Shown one piece after another: positions 59,378 to 64,000 of a DNA stretch of 64,000 nucleotides (its first letter is position 1; the number at the start of each line of letters is the position of its first letter). Source of the stretch: SG8-41 sp963802355 (lineage in GTDB: Bacteria; Pseudomonadota; Gammaproteobacteria; Burkholderiales; SG8-41); NCBI GenBank assembly GCA_963802355.1, contig CAWDIV010000026.1:186001-250000 (forward strand), written 5' to 3'. Under the pieces are notes generated by a model that searched no databases, was not told the DNA's origin, and was given only the letters and a program-made list of their open reading frames with translations. Made by a program: the position numbers and the translations under genes.

Positions 59378-61417
59378 TTATGCTTCAGGGCAGGTAAAAC
59401 GATTCCGTCCTGCGTCGCCGGTTGGAACCCAGCTCACCCCGTCGAAAACGTTGGTTGCGTCGTCGATAGCGATATGCCGGCGATCGGGCGGTGTCTTGAC
59501 TACAAATCGTTGTCCCCCGACGACGCGTTCTTTCGTTTCTTGCACGAGGTCCCACGTGAGGACGTGGACACCCAAGGAATAACGCCGCATCGGAACGAAT
59601 TGAATATGAAGTACGTGCATCTCCTTGGGCGCCAGCTCGAAAGTACGCAGCTTTGCCTCCGGTGTGAGGATTTCGAGGGTCTTATCATCAAGCCGGCGAA
59701 TACCGGGGGTGTCGTTGCCTGGTGCAGTGAGGCGTTCTATTAAGGAGGGCGGACCCTCCATGTACACGCGTCCCCAGTCGAAAATGGAATATTTTGCGCC
59801 CTGCGGGCCGGGAAATGAGAGCGATGTCAGCTCTGCTTCGGACGTGAAATTGCCAACAATAACGCTTGCGAATCGTCCTGCGCCACGAGGTTCGTCGGTT
59901 GCGATAGTGATGTTCTTCCACGCGATTTTGTTGTTGTTTTTTACGTTGGCGTAGAGATCGCTGGTCTCGGGAAACGTCATTCCATACGACGGTTTACCCG
60001 GTGTTACGATGCGTGCGAGCAGGGAGAAGTGCACTCGGTCCGCGTCCACGGCCGCATAGTCCGCGGGATTTGGTGGCGACCACGGGAATTCAAAGATCTC
60101 ACTTTCACCTGACTTGACGGTAACGATTTTTGAACCGATCGGGCCGCCCATGAGTGCGGGTACGGTAACGCTGCCGTCCCATGGCAACGGCCAGGACAAC
60201 CCGGTCGAGGCCTTCGCCCAATAAAGGTTGAGCGTTCCCGATCCCTTGTTATCTCCGGACACATTGTCAGGACATCCGCGGTTACGCACCCGCACATAGA
60301 TGTAATTTGAGGCTGACGGACGATACTCAGGATTCTCGTGATCCTGATGCAACCACCCATCGTTGGTTCTTCGCACCCAGATGTCGTCGCTCAGGTACAT
60401 CGGCTGCGTTGACTGATCGGGTTCCGTGCCGATATCGTCGTAGGCATCCTTTATCCAGAGGTCCTGTACCGGGCCGATCGGGGGGACGAGGCCTTGAGAG
60501 TCCAGAATCCCCGCTCGCGCGACGTGCAGCGTTGCGTACATGCGCGCGACCTGGCCGGCCGTGAACATGTTCTTGCACTCGTCGCCGGAGGCGTCCATAT
60601 AGTTCATGAACATGCCGCCATTCGGTCCGTTACGACAACTCACCTTGGGGAAATTGGGGCACCTGCTAAAGGATGTGGCAAACTGCTGGTTGGGAGTATC
60701 GTCGACGTTATCGGAATCCGCGCACCCTTCGCCGTGGCCCCAGATGTGGATCAGGTCTAACCAGTGGCCGATTTCATGCGTTGCCGTGCGGCCGAGTTCA
60801 GCGTTTTCTTTGAAGTTACCCCCGATCGTGCCAAATGCCCGATAGTCGCAGACTACTCCCTGGACCTCCGGCGGCTCGGGAGGCCGTGTTCCGTATCCTA
60901 ATGTGTTCTCGTCAAGATAGTTCACCACCCAGATATTGAGGTATTTATTGACGTCCCATGGACCATGTCCACCCGTTGCTTTGGCTTTCATCCCGTTGTC
61001 CGCCTCGTTCCAACCCCTCACGTTGGTTTTCGTGCGTGTGATTCCGTCTGTGGGATTGCAGTGCGGATCGCGAACAGCGAGCGCGAACTCTATGCGGGCG
61101 TCGGCCGCAACGCCGCGAAAAACCAACGGGGTGTTCCCCGCATCTAGGTTGAGTCGGCGAAAATCGTCGTTGAGGACATTGATCTGACTGTCAATGTGCT
61201 TCTTCGGAATGTTCTGGTTCGCAGTGTTGTAGATGACGTGCACGACTACAGGAATGCGGATCACTTCAGTTCGTAATCCCGCGCCGCTGTAGCGCGCCAC
61301 CCAGTTCTGAATCTCTTTCTCGATCTGGCGGGCGCGCCAGCGATACTCGGGATCCTTGCGAGCCAAACGCCAGTGATGCTCCATTGTGGCGCATCGATTT
61401 GCATCTTTTGCATTCAT
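59378..61417 (-). CDS. Pappalysin-like (M43) zinc metalloprotease with large C-terminal beta region
   Basis: About 679 residues, intact. The catalytic motif reads THEIGHWLDLIHIWG, the expected HExxHxxGxxH with Asp in place of Gly. The Met-turn MNYMDASGDECKNMFTAGQV is normal for M43 enzymes, and Cys pairs around it look disulphide-ready. The N-terminal part (VIRIPVVVHVIYNTANQNIP) is the family's prodomain-to-catalytic entry. Residues 320-679 contain Asn/Gly-rich beta segments with no family I recognise. There is no signal peptide; the start MNAKDANRCATMEHHW has GGGAGG eight bases upstream. It probably acts outside the core cytoplasm but the export route is unclear. A+T-richer than the core genes. 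Confidence 0.8.
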   Translation of the reverse strand: MNAKDANRCATMEHHWRLARKDPEYRWRARQIEKEIQNWVARYSGAGLRTEVIRIPVVVHVIYNTANQNIPKKHIDSQINVLNDDFRRLNLDAGNTPLVFRGVAADARIEFALAVRDPHCNPTDGITRTKTNVRGWNEADNGMKAKATGGHGPWDVNKYLNIWVVNYLDENTLGYGTRPPEPPEVQGVVCDYRAFGTIGGNFKENAELGRTATHEIGHWLDLIHIWGHGEGCADSDNVDDTPNQQFATSFSRCPNFPKVSCRNGPNGGMFMNYMDASGDECKNMFTAGQVARMYATLHVARAGILDSQGLVPPIGPVQDLWIKDAYDDIGTEPDQSTQPMYLSDDIWVRRTNDGWLHQDHENPEYRPSASNYIYVRVRNRGCPDNVSGDNKGSGTLNLYWAKASTGLSWPLPWDGSVTVPALMGGPIGSKIVTVKSGESEIFEFPWSPPNPADYAAVDADRVHFSLLARIVTPGKPSYGMTFPETSDLYANVKNNNKIAWKNITIATDEPRGAGRFASVIVGNFTSEAELTSLSFPGPQGAKYSIFDWGRVYMEGPPSLIERLTAPGNDTPGIRRLDDKTLEILTPEAKLRTFELAPKEMHVLHIQFVPMRRYSLGVHVLTWDLVQETKERVVGGQRFVVKTPPDRRHIAIDDATNVFDGVSWVPTGDAGRNRFTCPEA

Positions 61418-61498
61418 TGCCCACCTCCCACTGCCCATGACGCTTCAAGCCATTGGCATCTAGCACCTGCGGCGTTAATCTGCCTGTTGCTGCGGTTT

Positions 61499-62608
61499 CT
61501 ACGCGACCCTGTATTTCTCGATCATCCTCCAGTCGAGCTGAAGGCCGAAACCCGGGTCTTTCGAGACCTCGAACATCCCATTCTTGATCGGCGGACGGTT
61601 CGCCCACATCGTCTGCCACACCGGGTCGCGCTCGGGGTCGGCGAAGCACTCGACGTAGGTGCCGTGCGGCACGCCGGCGAGCAGGTGCTGAGAGATCTGT
61701 GATTCCTCGTGGTGGGCCATCTGCACGCCGGCGGTCTGGCAGAGTGCCGCTGCGCGGCGCCAGTCGGTGACGCCGCCGCCCTCCGACGCGTCGTAGTTGA
61801 TGAAATCCACCGCACCGGCTTCGACCAGGCGCCGCACGCCGTGGCTCGTGATCTCGGACTGACCCGCGGTCACCGGAATCCGGGTAGCCTGGCGGACCCG
61901 CGCCATCAGCGCAACGTCGTCGTACCAGTGGCAGGGCTCCTCGAACCAGCCGATGTCGAGAGGCTCGACCAGGCGCGCAAAGCGGATTGCATCCTGCGAG
62001 TTCCATCCGCGGTTGGCGTCGACCACCAGCTTGAACTCGGGCCCCGCCGCCTTGCGCGCGGCGTCCACCCGTTTCGCATCCTCTTCCGGGGTCAGGCCAC
62101 CGACCTTGAATTTGCAGCCCGCCATACCGGCCTTGCGGTAGGACTCCATTTCGCGGCCGATGTCGGCCAGCGTCTTGCCTTCCATGTAATAGCCGCCGAT
62201 GGAGATGATGGGCAGCCGTTCGCGGTTGGCCCCGAGTAGAGCGGCCACGCTCTTGCCGACCGATTTGCCCACGAGGTCCCACAGCGCGCAGTCCACGCAG
62301 GCGATCGCCTCGAGCAGGATCTTGCGGTCGCGGCTGGTGTGGGAGAGATCGAACATCGCCCGCCAGGCCCGTTCGACCTCGAGAATGTCCATCCCGTTCA
62401 CGCGCGGCGCGAGCTCCTGGCCGATCAGGCGCACGATCTCGAGCCCGTGCTCGCGGTTGTCGCCATTGTAGACCTCGCTCGCGAGCCCTTCGTCCGTGCG
62501 CACGCGCGTGATGACCGTGGAGCGCTTGAGAACGGAGTAGGTACTGCCACCGAAATTCCGCTTGAGCGGAATCTCAATCGCGATGGCTTCGATGCGGTCG
62601 ATTCTCAT
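61499..62608 (-). CDS. Mandelate racemase / muconate lactonizing enzyme family protein
   Basis: 369 residues, intact enolase-superfamily enzyme. The capping domain opens MRIDRIEAIAIEIPLKRNFG. The barrel carries the KxK motif in CKFKVGG, metal ligands in VVDANRGW, FEEPCHWYDD and TAGQSEI, and a late histidine in MAHHEES. These enzymes abstract the alpha proton of a carboxylate and racemise, dehydrate or cycloisomerise it. The substrate cannot be told from sequence. G+C-rich like the core, so it marks the right end of the A+T-richer patch. ATG 62608. Confidence 0.88.
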   Translation of the reverse strand: MRIDRIEAIAIEIPLKRNFGGSTYSVLKRSTVITRVRTDEGLASEVYNGDNREHGLEIVRLIGQELAPRVNGMDILEVERAWRAMFDLSHTSRDRKILLEAIACVDCALWDLVGKSVGKSVAALLGANRERLPIISIGGYYMEGKTLADIGREMESYRKAGMAGCKFKVGGLTPEEDAKRVDAARKAAGPEFKLVVDANRGWNSQDAIRFARLVEPLDIGWFEEPCHWYDDVALMARVRQATRIPVTAGQSEITSHGVRRLVEAGAVDFINYDASEGGGVTDWRRAAALCQTAGVQMAHHEESQISQHLLAGVPHGTYVECFADPERDPVWQTMWANRPPIKNGMFEVSKDPGFGLQLDWRMIEKYRVA

Positions 62609-62631
62609 AGGCGCGATGGGTGAGCCGTGTT

Positions 62632-63858
62632 TCAGGCGAAGACGATCATCGCCCCGATCAGGGTCGCGCAGACGATGCCCGCGGTGAAGATGAGCTTGTC
62701 CTGCCTGCTCCAGCCAGATTCGCGCGCGAGGGGAAACGCGCGCGCTTGCTGCGGAGTACCCCTTCCTCCGGTTTCGATCCGCATCTTCACGGTCTTCGCG
62801 AAATCTTCGATCTCGCGCGCCATGCCGGTTTGCGCGGCGAGCCGCATCGTGGCGTCGAGGGAATTGAACGCTCTTGAAAATCCCAGTGTTACCGCCGGCT
62901 CGAACGGGGCCGGCTCGGCGTCTTCCCGCCGCGTCTTGGGCACGGGACGCACGAGCAGGTCGGCTGCCGGCTCAGGATCGAAGCTGGCTCGCGCGGGTCT
63001 GGGCGCGAGGTGCGTGGTGCCCTCCTCGACTTGTCCTACCTGCTTGCCGCACTCGCGCAGATCGCGTGCCATCTCACGTACGTCGGAGTAGCGGTTTCGG
63101 GGGGACTTGGCAAGCGCCTTGGCGACGATGAAGTCGAGCATTTCGGGCGCCTCGCGGTTGAGCGAGCTCGGCGGCGGCGGCACGAAATTCAGGATCTGGA
63201 ACATGATTCCCGTCACGTCTTCGCCGGTGAAAGGCGCCTTGCCGGTCACCATCTCATAGAGGATCACGCCGAGCGCAAAAATGTCGGAACTCGGCTCGGC
63301 GCGCTTTCCCGCCACCTGCTCCGGCGACAGGTATTTGGGCGAGCCCAGCAGGGCGCCCGTCCGGGTTCGTATATTCGTGGAGCGCATGTGCGCGATGCCG
63401 AAATCGGCGATCTTCACCAGCCCACCCCGCACGATCATGATATTGGCGGGCTTGATGTCGCGATGCACCACGTCGTGCTCGTGCGCATAGCCCAGCCCCT
63501 CGGCGACTTGCGCTGCGATATCGACGGCATTCGCGACCGACATCGGCTCGCCCGGCGCCATCATCGCGCGGAGCTCTTTGCCGTCCAGCAGCTCCATCGC
63601 CATGTAGGCGATATAGCCGCTCTTGCCGATGTCGTAGATGGTGACGATGTTGGGATGGTTGAGACCGCCCGCGGCTTTCGCCTCCTGGTAGAAGCGCGCC
63701 TCGTATTCCGCCATTTCCTTCAGCTCGAGCTCCATGTTGATCGTCTTGATCGCTACGGTGCGATCCAGCATGGGATCGAAGGCGCGATAGACGACGCCCA
63801 TCGCGCCCTTGCCGAGCTCGGCGACGATCCGGTAGCGGCCGAGTTTGCTCACTTCCAT
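62632..63858 (-). CDS. Membrane-anchored Ser/Thr protein kinase (Hanks type)
   Basis: 408 residues, intact. The kinase domain covers residues 8-270 with GKGAMGVVYRAF, Lys38 in VAIKT, HRDIKPANIM (Asp134) and DFGIAH (Asp152). The activation segment is rich in Thr/Ser, then SPEQVAGKRAEPSSDIFALG. A Pro-rich linker follows, and one membrane helix at the C-terminus (LIFTAGIVCATLIGAMIVFA). It phosphorylates proteins in response to an unknown signal. Its ATG overlaps the stop of the upstream PEGA-domain gene, so the two are coupled and the PEGA protein may be its partner or target. Confidence 0.93.
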   Translation of the reverse strand: MEVSKLGRYRIVAELGKGAMGVVYRAFDPMLDRTVAIKTINMELELKEMAEYEARFYQEAKAAGGLNHPNIVTIYDIGKSGYIAYMAMELLDGKELRAMMAPGEPMSVANAVDIAAQVAEGLGYAHEHDVVHRDIKPANIMIVRGGLVKIADFGIAHMRSTNIRTRTGALLGSPKYLSPEQVAGKRAEPSSDIFALGVILYEMVTGKAPFTGEDVTGIMFQILNFVPPPPSSLNREAPEMLDFIVAKALAKSPRNRYSDVREMARDLRECGKQVGQVEEGTTHLAPRPARASFDPEPAADLLVRPVPKTRREDAEPAPFEPAVTLGFSRAFNSLDATMRLAAQTGMAREIEDFAKTVKMRIETGGRGTPQQARAFPLARESGWSRQDKLIFTAGIVCATLIGAMIVFA

Positions 63859-64000
63859 GGGGGAGGAATCTTTTCCGTGTGAAACCAGTGGCGGATCGGA
63901 ATCCTGGCGCCCGGGCTGACCTCCACCGTCTGGACGTAGGGAGGAAAGTCGGGATTTCGGATTTCGATGCGGTGCCTGCCCGGGCTGAGGCGCAATTCGT
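63849..64000 (-). CDS. C-terminal end of a PEGA-domain protein (cut by the window edge)
   Basis: The visible 50 residues end in a PEGA-like repeat: ELRLSPGRHRIEIRNPDFPP, then VQTVEVSPGARIPI. It continues RHWFHTEKIPPPWK and a TGA at 63849-63851, which overlaps the start of the kinase gene (ATG 63856-63858). PEGA domains are small extracytoplasmic beta modules often attached to Ser/Thr kinases or their partners. The rest is outside the window. Confidence 0.7.
   Translation of the reverse strand, partial: ELRLSPGRHRIEIRNPDFPPYVQTVEVSPGARIPIRHWFHTEKIPPPWK

Overview
The window looks like chromosomal DNA of a high-G+C betaproteobacterium, probably an uncultured one known from an environmental assembly. 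The evidence is the tig-clpP-clpX-lon-hupB-ppiD order, the mltD-gloB-methyltransferase-rnhA-dnaQ order, a Bug-type solute receptor, a PEP-CTERM protein, the three-enzyme hpnCDE squalene route and complete yejABEF genes. No plasmid, phage, insertion sequence, rRNA or CRISPR array was seen.

Layout. 0-4.9 kb: small unknown genes, a Sel1-repeat protein, an aromatic-ring FAD monooxygenase, a decayed acyltransferase fragment, and a PEP-CTERM exported protein behind a sigma-54 promoter. 4.9-7.8 kb: one large protein joining an acyl carrier domain, a fatty acyl-AMP ligase and a PlsC acyltransferase. 8.2-22.7 kb: a fatty-acid catabolism block (fadE, enoyl-CoA hydratase, SDR, acyl-CoA synthetase, hotdog thioesterase, fadL, a 3-hydroxyacyl-CoA dehydrogenase/hydratase fusion, fadA) ending with ETF-ubiquinone oxidoreductase, which takes the acyl-CoA dehydrogenase electrons to quinone. 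22.9-28.4 kb: hpnE, a PrpF-family isomerase, an SDR, hpnD and hpnC, all on the minus strand. 28.5-37.7 kb: tRNA-Leu and the protein quality-control block, with hupB, tRNA-Val, tRNA-Asp and ppiD. 37.8-51 kb: fabI and two consecutive oligopeptide ABC importers, the second being yejABEF. 51-55.4 kb: mltD, a gutted gloB, methyltransferase, rnhA and dnaQ. 55.4-64 kb: two solute-receptor genes, an A+T-richer patch (ATP-grasp protein, tiny protein, M43 metalloprotease), an enolase-superfamily enzyme, a membrane Ser/Thr kinase and the end of a PEGA-domain protein.

Two patterns cut across all of this. First, about sixteen gene boundaries carry an imperfect inverted repeat whose arms are tandem arrays of 7-bp or 14-bp units. 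The unit sequence differs from place to place, but the 7-bp period and the mirrored layout stay. Four genes take their stop codon from a unit, one pair of ATPase domains is joined through such an array, and one methyltransferase runs into one. This is the best candidate here for an undescribed element family. Second, many genes are broken by small indels, densest in fadE to fadA and in yejABE. Repairing them restores full conserved proteins and often exact ATGA overlaps, and the inserted bases recur in the same contexts, so most are probably base-calling or assembly errors. Coordinates of such genes are given for the repaired gene.
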